This document shows, one piece after another, positions 52,460-60,262 of a DNA stretch of 64,000 nt (position 1 is its first letter; each line of letters begins with the position of its first letter). The stretch is taken from positions 310,001 through 374,000 of the forward strand of contig NZ_JAENJH010000004.1 of the NCBI RefSeq assembly GCF_016595675.1. The letters run 5' to 3'. Made by a program: the position numbers and the translations under genes. Under the pieces are notes generated by a model. It saw only the letters and a list, made by a program, of their open reading frames with translations, made no database searches and had not been told where the DNA came from. The stretch is from Prauserella cavernicola. Lineage in GTDB: Bacteria > Actinomycetota > Actinomycetes > Mycobacteriales > Pseudonocardiaceae.

Positions 52460-53122
52460 TTAGCCCGTTACCAGGGCTATGGCGAGGCCGTCGTAGCCCT
52501 TGGTGCCCACCGTTTGCAGGGCGGTGGCGTCGACGCGCGGCTCCGCCGCCATCAGGTCGGTCATGTGCTGGACGCCGCGCACCGACGCGTCGGAGCTGCC
52601 GGGGTCGGCGACCTTGCCCGCCCGCACCACGTTGTCGACCACGATCACGCTGCCAGGGCGGGTCAGCTCGAGCGCCCAGCGGAAGTAGTCCGGGTTGCTG
52701 GGCTTGTCGGCGTCGACGAACACGAGGTCGAAGGGTGCGGTGTCGCGCAGCTCCGGCAGCGTGTCGACGGCGCGGCCGACGCGCAGGTCGATGCGGTCGG
52801 CGTAGCCGGCGTTCGCGAAGTTGCGGCGCGCGACGTCGGCGTGCGCGGGATCGGCCTCGAGCGTGACGACGCGACCGTCCTTCGGCAGCGCCTTGGCCAG
52901 CCACAGCGTGCTGTATCCGCCGAGCGTGCCGATCTCCAGGATCGTGCGGGCGCGGGCGATGCGGGCGAGCAGGTAGAGGAACTTGCCTTGGTTGGGGGCG
53001 ACGGCGATGGCGGGCAGCCCGGCGTCGTCGCTGGCCTTCAGCGCGGCGTCGAGCGCGGGGTCGGACGGAACGAGCTGCGTGGCGAAGTAGTTGTCGACGG
53101 CGTCCCAGGTTTGCTGCGTCAT
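52460..53122 (-). CDS. O-methyltransferase, SAM-dependent (family 3)
   Basis: 220 residues. SAM loop LEIGTLGGYSTLWLAKAL (about residue 62), acidic residue in VVTLEADPAHADVARRN, and metal/substrate region FVDADKPSNPDYFRWAL with IVVDNVVRAG. Matches catechol/caffeoyl-CoA O-methyltransferase-like enzymes using Mg2+. ATG at 53122; an upstream in-frame ATG 14 codons earlier lacks a ribosome site. Substrate unknown. Confidence 0.9.
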   Translation of the reverse strand: MTQQTWDAVDNYFATQLVPSDPALDAALKASDDAGLPAIAVAPNQGKFLYLLARIARARTILEIGTLGGYSTLWLAKALPKDGRVVTLEADPAHADVARRNFANAGYADRIDLRVGRAVDTLPELRDTAPFDLVFVDADKPSNPDYFRWALELTRPGSVIVVDNVVRAGKVADPGSSDASVRGVQHMTDLMAAEPRVDATALQTVGTKGYDGLAIALVTG

Positions 53123-53179
53123 GGTGCCGAGCTTAGGGGATGAGCCGCGATCTTGATCGTCCACAGTGGAACAAGCGGA

Positions 53180-53398
53180 TTATTCTTCTTGTGCTTCGGT
53201 CTCCTCGGCGCGGGCCACCTGCACCACCGCGTCGCGCAGGGCCGCGCGCAGGCGCCCGACGTCCAGCGGGGCGAGCACCGCGGTTTCACCCGGTGGCGCG
53301 ACCACCACCACGCGGTCGGCGCTCACGAAGACGGTCATCTCGCGTTTACGGCCTGCCAGATCCCGGCAGGAGATCGCCCACTCGTCCCGCACCGTCAC
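53180..53398 (-). CDS. Hypothetical small protein
   Basis: 72 residues. Strand-rich start (DEWAISCRDLAGRKREMTVFVSADRVVVVAPPGE) then a helix (PLDVGRLRAALRDAVVQVARAEETEAQEE). GTG at 53398 with GAGAGG about seven bases upstream; the frame is open further upstream but those codons look random. No known family. 57 bases separate it from the O-methyltransferase gene on the same strand. Confidence 0.65.
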   Translation of the reverse strand: MTVRDEWAISCRDLAGRKREMTVFVSADRVVVVAPPGETAVLAPLDVGRLRAALRDAVVQVARAEETEAQEE

Positions 53399-53582
53399 GT
53401 CGATAGCCTCTCGTCTCGTCCCCGGTCTTCTTCGTGCGTGCGAGGGTGCGACGGGCGTGCCCGGCAGCCATGACGCGAAACTCCGCGAAACTGGCATATC
53501 AGTTTTTCGGCCCGCGACGGTACTCGCCACAGGTGTAGCGTCGAGTGGTCCACATCACGGTTCTCGTTGGGGAGGGATCAGG

Positions 53583-54809
53583 ATGTCCGAGCCCAAGCGC
53601 ATCGTCATCGTCGGCAGCGGGCTCGCCGGCGCGGGTGCCGCGGCCGAGCTGCGCGAGCGCGGTTACTCGGGTGAGGTGCTGGTACTGGGCTCCGAGACAC
53701 ATCGCCCGTACGAGCTGCCGCCGTTGTCCAAAGGGCTGCTGCTCGGTGACACCGACGAGCCCGACTGGGTCCGCGACGAGAAGTTCTTCCCGGCGCACGA
53801 CATCGACCTGCGCGGAGGCGTCACGGCCACGCGGGTCGAGCAGGAGGAGCGCTTCGTGCTCGACGCGAACGGCGACGAGCACCGCTACGACCGGCTGTTG
53901 CTGGCCACCGGCTCCCGCCCGAAGCGGCTGCCGGTGCCCGGCGCGGACCTGCCAGGGGTCCGCACGCTGCGCACCCTCGACAGCGCGCTCGGGCTGCGCG
54001 AGGCGTTCCGCAAGGCGGACCGCGTGGTGATCATCGGGGCGGGCTGGATCGGTACCGAGGCCGCGGCCGCGGCACGCAAGCACGACGCCGAGGTGACGGT
54101 GGTGGACCAGGCCGAGCTGCCGCTGCGGGCCGCGCTCGGCGACGAGGTCGCCACGGTGTTCCGCGACCTGCACACCGAGCACGGCGTCACCTGGCGGCTC
54201 GGAGCGGCCATCGACGAGGTGACCGGCGACGCCGACGGCGTGCGCGGTGTCCGCCTGGGTGACGGCACGGAACTGCCCGCCGACGTGGTGCTGGTGGCGG
54301 TGGGCGCGGCGCCGCGCGTCGAGCTCGCCGAGTCGGCCGGTCTCGAGCTGACCGCCGCCGACGGCGGCGTGGCCGTGGACGCGGGGCTGCGCACCGCCGC
54401 ACCGGACGTCTACGCCGCGGGCGACATCGCCTCGCACTTCCACCCCCGCTACGGCCAACGGGTGCGCGTCGAGCACTGGGCCAACGCGAAGAACCAGGGC
54501 GCGCACGTGGCGGGCAACCTCATTGGCGAGAACGAGCCGTACCTGCGCAGCCCGTACTTCTTCACCGACCAGTACGACCTCGGCTGTGAGTACCGGGGGC
54601 TGGCCGACCCTGCGACCGACGAGCTCGTGGTGCGTGGCGACCTCGCTGCCAGGGAGTTCGTGGCTTTCTGGCTGCGCGACGGTCAGGTGAGCGCGGCAAT
54701 GAACGTCAACGTGTGGGACGGCGGCGACGAGCTGCAGGCGCTCGTCGACGGCAGGGTCGGGGTGTCGGCCCAGCGGCTACGCGAGGCCGACCTGGGGGAG
54801 CTGGTCTGA
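53583..54809 (+). CDS. FAD-dependent ferredoxin reductase-like oxidoreductase
   Basis: 408 residues. FAD loop IVIVGSGLAGAGAAAELRERG, second (NAD) loop VVIIGAGWIGTEAAAAARKH (about residue 150), and the FAD-ribityl block VYAAGDIASHFHP. A PPLSKGLLLG segment is typical of ferredoxin/rubredoxin reductases that feed cytochrome P450 or ring-hydroxylating dioxygenases. No ferredoxin or P450 is adjacent. ATG with GGGAGGGA upstream. The 3' end overlaps the convergent exporter gene by 33 bases. Confidence 0.92.
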   Translation: MSEPKRIVIVGSGLAGAGAAAELRERGYSGEVLVLGSETHRPYELPPLSKGLLLGDTDEPDWVRDEKFFPAHDIDLRGGVTATRVEQEERFVLDANGDEHRYDRLLLATGSRPKRLPVPGADLPGVRTLRTLDSALGLREAFRKADRVVIIGAGWIGTEAAAAARKHDAEVTVVDQAELPLRAALGDEVATVFRDLHTEHGVTWRLGAAIDEVTGDADGVRGVRLGDGTELPADVVLVAVGAAPRVELAESAGLELTAADGGVAVDAGLRTAAPDVYAAGDIASHFHPRYGQRVRVEHWANAKNQGAHVAGNLIGENEPYLRSPYFFTDQYDLGCEYRGLADPATDELVVRGDLAAREFVAFWLRDGQVSAAMNVNVWDGGDELQALVDGRVGVSAQRLREADLGELV

Positions 54810-56030
54810 GCTGCGCCTGCGCGCGAGCACGCCGACGCTGACCAGGGCGAGCAGGCCGAACAGCGTCATCAGCATGGCCATCGGCAGCGCCGACTTCTCG
54901 CCGGACAACCCGGCCAGCGGCGAGGTCAGGCCGCCGACGGTGAACTGCAGGACGCCCAGCAGCGCCGAGGCGGAGCCCGCCATCTCGGGGTGGTCGTTCA
55001 GCGCGAGTGAGGTGGCGTTGGGCATCACGAGCCCGGCGCTGGCGACCGCGACGAACAGGGCGGGCAGCACCGCTTCCAGCCCGAGGCCGGAGAGCGCGGC
55101 GACGAGGACGGCGAACGAGCCCGCGGCGTTGCCCGTGAGCCCCACGAACAGCAGCGTGCGCTGGCGGACGCGGCCGACGAGCCTGCCGTTGACCTGTCCG
55201 GCGAGCACGAGGCCGACGGCCCCGGTGCCGAAGACGAAGCCGTACTCCTGCGGGTCGAGGCCGTAGGTGGTCTGCAGCACGAACGACGACGCCGAGATGT
55301 AGGTGAACATCGCGGCGAAGGAGAGACCGAGGCCGAGGCCGTAGCCGACGAACACGCGGTCGCGCAGCAGTCTGGCGTAGCCGCGCACGATGGCGCGCGG
55401 GTTCGCGGGCCTGCGCCGGTGCTCGGGCAGCGTCTCGGGCAGTGCGAATGCGGCGACCACCAGCAGCAGCGCGCCGAAGGCGGCCAGCGCGCCGAAGATG
55501 CCGCGCCACGACGTCAGCGCCAGCAGCTGGCCGCCGAGCACGGGCGCGAGGATCGGGGCCAAGCCGGTGACCAGCATGAGCATCGAGAAGAACCGGGCCA
55601 TGGCGATGCCGGAGAAGAGGTCGCGGACGGCGGCGCGGGAAATCACCATGCCCGCCGCGGCACCGAACGCCTGCAGCACTCTCGCCGCGATGAGCAGTTC
55701 CACCGAGGGGCTGACGACGCACAGCACCGAGGCGACGACGAACACGGCGACACCGGCGAGCAGCGGCTTGCGCCTGCCGTAGGCGTCCGACAGTGGGCCG
55801 AGCACGAGCTGGCCGATGCCGACGCCCAGGACGAACGCGGCGAGCGTGAGCTGCAGCGTGGCGTCACCGGTCCGCAGATCGCCCGCCATCGCGGGCAGGG
55901 CGGGCAGGTACATGTCGATCGACAGCGGACCGAACGCGGTGAGGCCACCGAGGACCAGTGCGTAGCGGGCGGTGCGGGTGCGGCGGGTCTGGGGCGGGGA
56001 TGCGGGTCTGGTCGCGGTCTCGGTACTCAC
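54777..56030 (-). CDS. Bcr/CflA family multidrug efflux MFS transporter
   Basis: 417 residues, 12 predicted transmembrane helices. LGGLTAFGPLSIDMYLPALP is the Bcr/CflA signature in helix 1; GPLSDAYGRRKPLL is the MFS loop 2-3 motif. Drug/H+ antiporter. GTG start at 56030 (a TTG four codons earlier is possible). Upstream lie two palindromes that could be operators of a regulator encoded elsewhere. Confidence 0.93.
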   Translation of the reverse strand: MSTETATRPASPPQTRRTRTARYALVLGGLTAFGPLSIDMYLPALPAMAGDLRTGDATLQLTLAAFVLGVGIGQLVLGPLSDAYGRRKPLLAGVAVFVVASVLCVVSPSVELLIAARVLQAFGAAAGMVISRAAVRDLFSGIAMARFFSMLMLVTGLAPILAPVLGGQLLALTSWRGIFGALAAFGALLLVVAAFALPETLPEHRRRPANPRAIVRGYARLLRDRVFVGYGLGLGLSFAAMFTYISASSFVLQTTYGLDPQEYGFVFGTGAVGLVLAGQVNGRLVGRVRQRTLLFVGLTGNAAGSFAVLVAALSGLGLEAVLPALFVAVASAGLVMPNATSLALNDHPEMAGSASALLGVLQFTVGGLTSPLAGLSGEKSALPMAMLMTLFGLLALVSVGVLARRRSSDQLPQVGLA

Positions 56031-56104
56031 GTACCGGGACAACTTGCATAGGGGTGCTAAATATTCCTGAAACGAATGATTGCCCGTTCGGCCTAGTGCA
56101 CTGC

Positions 56105-56141
56105 TGAACCAATCGGTTCATCTTGATGAACAACCGGTTCG
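56105..56141. promoter_or_regulatory. Twin palindromes upstream of the Bcr/CflA gene
   Basis: TGAACC-AATC-GGTTCA (56105-56120) is a perfect inverted repeat; TGAACAACCGGTTCG starts at 56127, 22 bp further, as a near copy. Between them GTTCATC-TT-GATGAAC (56116-56131) is a third overlapping perfect dyad. Spacing of 22 bp puts both sites on one face of the helix. 75-111 bases upstream of the GTG. No regulator gene adjoins. Confidence 0.65.
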
Positions 56142-56167
56142 CGCTGGGGGCGGACCGGTGCAGGACA

Positions 56168-56238
56168 GGGCCCGCCACCACCAGGGGCGGGCCCGCGCGG
56201 AGCCCCGGTGCCCCTCCCCCCTCGGCCGGGGCTCCGCG
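56168..56238 (-). terminator. Double hairpin terminator
   Basis: Two GC-rich stems: GGGCCCGCC/GGCGGGCCC (56168-56176/56186-56194) and CGCGGAGCCCCGG/CCGGGGCTCCGCG (56196-56208/56226-56238, 13 perfect pairs). They lie 43-113 bases after the stop of the lipoprotein gene on its strand. No T-tract. Confidence 0.75.
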
Positions 56239-56280
56239 ACCCCTGACGAGCGGTGTGCCCCGTCGCGGAGCCGCGGGAGC

Positions 56281-56928
56281 TCAGTACCAGGCGGTGCGGA
56301 CGGCGACGTTGTGCGTGCGGCCCTCGGAGCCCTGCCGGTTGGCCATCGTCCACACCTCGGACGGGGCCTCGGGCCAGCCGTAGAGGTAGTCGTCGTTGCC
56401 GCAGCCGTAGTTCGGCGGGAAGCCGTCGACGGTCGGCAGGTCGTCGTGCAGCTCGATCACGCGCGTGCACTGCCTGCCGTCGACCAGCTCGACGTACCAC
56501 GGGGTGGACTCGAGCTCGGGCGTCGCGGGCGGCGCCGGAGGCGGGGAGCCCGGCACGACGGGTGTGCTGTCGTCGACGACCGAGAGCCGCACGGCCTCGT
56601 CGCGCGCCGGGTTCTGCGTGCACACGGCCACCGTGGGGTCGGTGGGGTCGAGGAAACACGGATCGTGCAGCACCTGCAGCGAGCTGATGCAGCGGCGCGC
56701 GGCCGGGTTGCTCGTGATGACCGTGGTGGGCGAGCACTTCGCCTCCACGTCCGAGAGGATGTTCAGTTCGGGGGAGATCTCGCCGGTCGCGGTGAAGGGG
56801 TTGGTGACCTTCCACTCCGTGGCCTCGACGGGTGCGTTCTGCCCGAATCGTTCCCCGCCGCCGCAGGCGCTCACCAGGAGCAGCAGTATCGCGAGCCCCG
56901 GCACCCACCTCAGCACGTCGTGCCGCAC
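56281..56928 (-). CDS. Probable lipoprotein, unknown function
   Basis: 215 residues. N-terminal signal with lipobox LLLLVSAC (Cys about residue 20), so anchored to the outer face of the membrane. The mature part has several paired cysteines (KCSP, RRCISS, DPCFL, VCTQN, QCTRV, YGCGND) and a Pro-rich linker (PPPAPPATP). No domain recognised. GTG start with GGGAGG nine bases upstream. Two strong hairpins follow. Confidence 0.8.
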   Translation of the reverse strand: MRHDVLRWVPGLAILLLLVSACGGGERFGQNAPVEATEWKVTNPFTATGEISPELNILSDVEAKCSPTTVITSNPAARRCISSLQVLHDPCFLDPTDPTVAVCTQNPARDEAVRLSVVDDSTPVVPGSPPPAPPATPELESTPWYVELVDGRQCTRVIELHDDLPTVDGFPPNYGCGNDDYLYGWPEAPSEVWTMANRQGSEGRTHNVAVRTAWY

Positions 56929-57126
56929 GTCCTGACGCCTCCCGTCGTCGACCGCGCCGAGCCCGGCGCGGGGATCTGAGCCCGAGCGTAACCGCTGGGG
57001 TGGCGGTCGCGTGCGGTCCCCCGGGAGGGGCGCTGAGAGCCGCACTCGCGCCGAAGCGGAGGCAGACTGGAGTGACGCCGTCCTCCACCGGCACCCGGTT
57101 TCCGTCAGCTCGGGGAAGGCACCGCG

Positions 57127-57270
57127 ATGGAACATTCGCGCATCCTGGCGTTCTCGGCCGCTGCGCTCGGCATCGTCGCGGCCATCATGCTGTCCGACGG
57201 ATGGTGGTTCCTGCTCGGCCTCATCGGTTTCGTGCTGCTCTTCTTCACCGGTGAGATAAATGAGGACTGA
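57127..57270 (+). CDS. Small membrane protein (47 residues)
   Basis: A short gene: ATG at 57127, stop 57268-57270, product starts MEHSRILAFSAAALGIVAAI. Two hydrophobic stretches (about residues 8-21 and 25-41, WWFLLGLIGFVLLFF) and an acidic end. GGGAAGG lies seven bases before the ATG. It sits between the divergent lipoprotein gene and the convergent TPR gene. Too small for most gene finders. Function unknown. Confidence 0.65.
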   Translation: MEHSRILAFSAAALGIVAAIMLSDGWWFLLGLIGFVLLFFTGEINED

Positions 57271-57277
57271 CCGTTTT

Positions 57278-57934
57278 TCAATCCACAGTGGATTCACAGA
57301 GCGCCGCGAGCTCACCGAGCCGGCGCTGGTCGGGTTCGGGCAGCCGTCGTTCGGAGTGCAGCATCCTGGCCGACTGGGCGAGGAGCTGCCGGTCGTCGGG
57401 GGACCCGGTGTCGCCGTAGTACGCGGGCAGCACCAGGCACAGTGACCGGAGGTCGCGGCGCGCGCACATCGCGTGCAGCAGGTCCTCGAAGCCGGTCGCG
57501 GCGGGCGAGGGCTCGATCGCGGACAGCTCGCGCAGTCCCTCGGCGACGCTGTAGCGCAGCCAGTCGCGGTAGGGCCCGGCCGGCAGTGCGGCCAGGTGGC
57601 TCGCGGCGAGCCGGTAGTGCTCGCGGGCGGCGTCGTCGTCGCCGAGCTCGCGGTGGCACCGGCCGAGGTTGCCGTGCAGCGAGGCGTGGAACGCGGCCAC
57701 GCGCTCGTCGCCGACCCGCTGCGCCAGCCGCAGGCACTCGGCGTTCCAGTGCAGGGTCAGCTCCGGCGTGGGCTGGTGCCGGGCCAGGTAGTGGGCGGCA
57801 ACGCACGCCTCGTAGTCGTCGCTCGCCGCGTCCCACGCCCGTTCGAACAGCTCGCGGGCGGTGTCGTCGGCGCCGTCGGCCTCGGCGCGCATGCCCTCGG
57901 TGCACAGGCGGATGACGGGGTTGTCGGGGTTCAT
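57278..57934 (-). CDS. TPR-like helical repeat protein
   Basis: 218 residues, all-helical with repeat-like units (AREDDTARELFERAWDAAS-like and GNLGRCHRELGDDDAAREHY), typical of tetratricopeptide repeats. No membrane segment or enzyme motif. ATG at 57934, 14 bases after the MerR-clamp gene stop, so co-transcribed. It may be a partner of that regulator. Confidence 0.8.
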   Translation of the reverse strand: MNPDNPVIRLCTEGMRAEADGADDTARELFERAWDAASDDYEACVAAHYLARHQPTPELTLHWNAECLRLAQRVGDERVAAFHASLHGNLGRCHRELGDDDAAREHYRLAASHLAALPAGPYRDWLRYSVAEGLRELSAIEPSPAATGFEDLLHAMCARRDLRSLCLVLPAYYGDTGSPDDRQLLAQSARMLHSERRLPEPDQRRLGELAALCESTVD

Positions 57935-57948
57935 GGAGGTCCTTCCGG

Positions 57949-58962
57949 TCAGGGGTGGGCGACGGGCATGACCAGCGTGGTGAAGCTGCCCTGGTCGGCA
58001 GAGCGCACGACGACGGGGCGATCGGCGGCGGTGATCTCGAGCAGCACGTCGGGCCCGACACCGGCCTCCAGCGCGGGGCCGAGCACGGCGGGGTCGAACG
58101 CGAGGCGCGCCGGGCCCGCGCACACGGCGGGCAGCGTGGTCCCGCCCGCGTCCAGCTCGTCGGCGCGCACGTCCAGCACCCACGGCGAGGAGCCCGCGTC
58201 GACCGCGTCGCGCAGGGCCAGCCGGTCGACGAGCACCCGGTGCGCGGGCTCGCCGAGCGCGCGCAGCACCTCGCGGTAGGCGGGAAAGCTGCCCTCGGCC
58301 AGCGGCAGCGGGGCCGTGTCGTCGCCCGCGACGAGCCGGGCCTCGCCGGTGCCGGCCTCGATGGTCACCTCCGGTCTGCGGGTGGCCCACGCCGCGGCCT
58401 CGATCAACGCCGGTGCGGGCACCAGCAGCTCGCGCGGTTCACCGTCGGTGGCCAGCGGCTTCAGCTCGCGCACGGCGAGCCGGTAGCGGTCGGTGGCGAC
58501 CAGGCGGGTCCCGGTAACGGCGAGCTCGATGAGCACGCACCGCAGCTCGGGCACGGCGCCGTCCCGTGCGGCGGCGGGCACCACCTGCCGAACGGCGCTG
58601 GCCAGCTCGGGGCCGCCGAGCCGCGTGCGGACCGGTCCGGACGGCGGGAGTGCGCGCAGCAGCTCGGCCAGCGCGGCCCCGGCGGCGTCGGTCTGCTCGC
58701 GCAGCCTCGCGGCGTGGGCGTGGAGCAGCTCGCGCGCGGCCTCGGGCGTGCCGTCGAGCACCACGGCCACGTCGGCCAGCGGCACCCCCGCGGCGCGCAG
58801 TCCGCGCAGCAGTACGGCTCGCTCCTCCTGTTCGGCGCTGTAGTACCGGTAGCCGGTGAGCGGGTCGACCCGCGCCGGGGCGAGGACTCCGCAGTCGTCG
58901 TAGAAGCGCAGGGCACTGGGAGTGAGCCCGACGCGGCGCGCGAACGCGCTGATGCTGTGCAT
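57949..58962 (-). CDS. MerR regulator fused to a DNA polymerase III beta clamp-like domain
   Basis: 337 residues. The N-terminal MerR helix-turn-helix (SISAFARRVGLTPSALRFYDDCGVL) with the YRYYSAEQEER wing is at residues 1-70, then a coiled-coil linker to ~105. From ~120 the protein resembles a sliding-clamp (DnaN) domain: LRCVLIELAVTGTRLVATDRYRLAVRE, where TDRYRLA is the common clamp motif. The C-terminal ~120 residues continue in clamp-like strands. The clamp part may act as a ligand/protein-binding module rather than a true clamp. ATG start. The TPR gene follows. Confidence 0.85.
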   Translation of the reverse strand: MHSISAFARRVGLTPSALRFYDDCGVLAPARVDPLTGYRYYSAEQEERAVLLRGLRAAGVPLADVAVVLDGTPEAARELLHAHAARLREQTDAAGAALAELLRALPPSGPVRTRLGGPELASAVRQVVPAAARDGAVPELRCVLIELAVTGTRLVATDRYRLAVRELKPLATDGEPRELLVPAPALIEAAAWATRRPEVTIEAGTGEARLVAGDDTAPLPLAEGSFPAYREVLRALGEPAHRVLVDRLALRDAVDAGSSPWVLDVRADELDAGGTTLPAVCAGPARLAFDPAVLGPALEAGVGPDVLLEITAADRPVVVRSADQGSFTTLVMPVAHP

Positions 58963-59044
58963 GTGTCCGATTCTGGGCGTTCGAGTCGCTCGAAGGTCAA
59001 CGATAGGTTGGTCCGCACGGACGAGAACGGTGAGAGGCGGCAGC

Positions 59045-60208
59045 GTGGCTGGTCAGTTCGCGGGGTATCAGAACGAGATCTACCTGCAGGGCTACGGCGG
59101 GACGGCACCGCCGTTCACGACCGACGCGACCAGACTCGAGGCCGCCGCCGCTGAGCTCATGGGGCCGGAGGCGTACTCCTATGTCGCGGGCGCGGCGGGT
59201 TCTGGCGCCACCGCCAGTGCCAACCGCGCGGCGTTCGACCGCTGGCGGCTGGTGCCGCGCATGCTCACCGACGCGACCGAGCGCGACCTCTCGAGCACGG
59301 TGCTCGGTACGCCGTTGCCGGCGCCGGTGCTGCTCGCGCCGGTCGGGGTGCAGTCCATCGTGCACGCCGACGCCGAGCGCGCCACCGCGCGGGCGGCCGC
59401 CGCGCTCGGGCTGCCCGTGGTCCTGTCCACGGCGTCGTCGACCAGCATCGAGGACGTCGCCGAGGCCTCCGGCGACGGGCCTCGCTGGTTCCAGCTGTAC
59501 TGGCCGAACGATCCCGACGTGTGCGGCAGCATCCTGAGCCGGGCTCGGGAGGCGGGCTACACGGCGCTGGTGGTCACGCTCGACACGTGGACCCTGGCTT
59601 GGCGCCCGAGCGATCTCGACAGCGGGTACCTGCCGTTCCTCCAGGGCGAGGGCATGGCGGTGCCGTTCAGCGACCCGGTGTTCCGCTCCCGGCTGGACAA
59701 GGCGCCCGAGGACGACCTGCCCTCGGCGGTGCTGCGCTGGATCTCGATGATCACCGGCACCGACCGCGGCTGGGACGCGCTGGCGTTCCTGCGCGAGCAC
59801 TGGGACGGGCCCATCGCGCTCAAGGGCATCCAGCACCCCGACGACGCGCGCAGGGCCGCCGACGCCGGGATGGACGGCGTGGTCGTGTCCAACCACGGCG
59901 GCCGTCAGGTCGACGGCGCGGTCGCCTCGCTCGACGTGCTGCCGGAGATCGTCGCCGCGGTGGGCGACCGGCTCGAGGTGCTGTTCGACTCGGGTGTGCG
60001 CACGGGCGCGGACGTGGTGAAGGCGCTCGCGCTCGGCGCGCGGGCGGTGCTGCTCGGCAGGCCCTGGGTCTACGGGCTCGCGCACGGCGGCGAGGACGGC
60101 GTGCGGCACGTGCTGCGCAGCCTGCTCGCCGACCTGGACCTGACCATGGGCCTGTCCGGTCATCGCCGGATCACCGAGCTCACGCCGGCCGTGCTGCGCC
60201 GGGCCTGA
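59045..60208 (+). CDS. FMN-dependent alpha-hydroxy-acid oxidase (lactate 2-monooxygenase-like)
   Basis: 387 residues. TIM-barrel FMN enzyme. Active-site SNHGGRQVDGA (about residue 280, with the catalytic His and Arg), the FMN phosphate-binding FDSGVRTGADVVKALALGA, and an N-terminal YVAGAAGSG. The length and YLPFLQGEGMAVPFSDPVF insert fit lactate monooxygenase-type members rather than shorter glycolate oxidases. GTG at 59045 with GAGAGGCGGC upstream. Ends in front of a strong bidirectional terminator. Confidence 0.9.
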   Translation: MAGQFAGYQNEIYLQGYGGTAPPFTTDATRLEAAAAELMGPEAYSYVAGAAGSGATASANRAAFDRWRLVPRMLTDATERDLSSTVLGTPLPAPVLLAPVGVQSIVHADAERATARAAAALGLPVVLSTASSTSIEDVAEASGDGPRWFQLYWPNDPDVCGSILSRAREAGYTALVVTLDTWTLAWRPSDLDSGYLPFLQGEGMAVPFSDPVFRSRLDKAPEDDLPSAVLRWISMITGTDRGWDALAFLREHWDGPIALKGIQHPDDARRAADAGMDGVVVSNHGGRQVDGAVASLDVLPEIVAAVGDRLEVLFDSGVRTGADVVKALALGARAVLLGRPWVYGLAHGGEDGVRHVLRSLLADLDLTMGLSGHRRITELTPAVLRRA

Positions 60209-60211
60209 CGA

Positions 60212-60249
60212 CCGCGCGGCGGGCCCCGTCTCCGGGACCCGCCGCGCGG
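60212..60249. terminator. Bidirectional terminator
   Basis: CCGCGCGGCGGG (60212-60223) pairs perfectly with CCCGCCGCGCGG (60238-60249), with further CCCCG/CGGGA pairing inside. It lies between the converging FMN oxidase and GH25 genes, four and 14 bases from their stops. Confidence 0.85.
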
Positions 60250-60262
60250 CGGTATGTGGACC

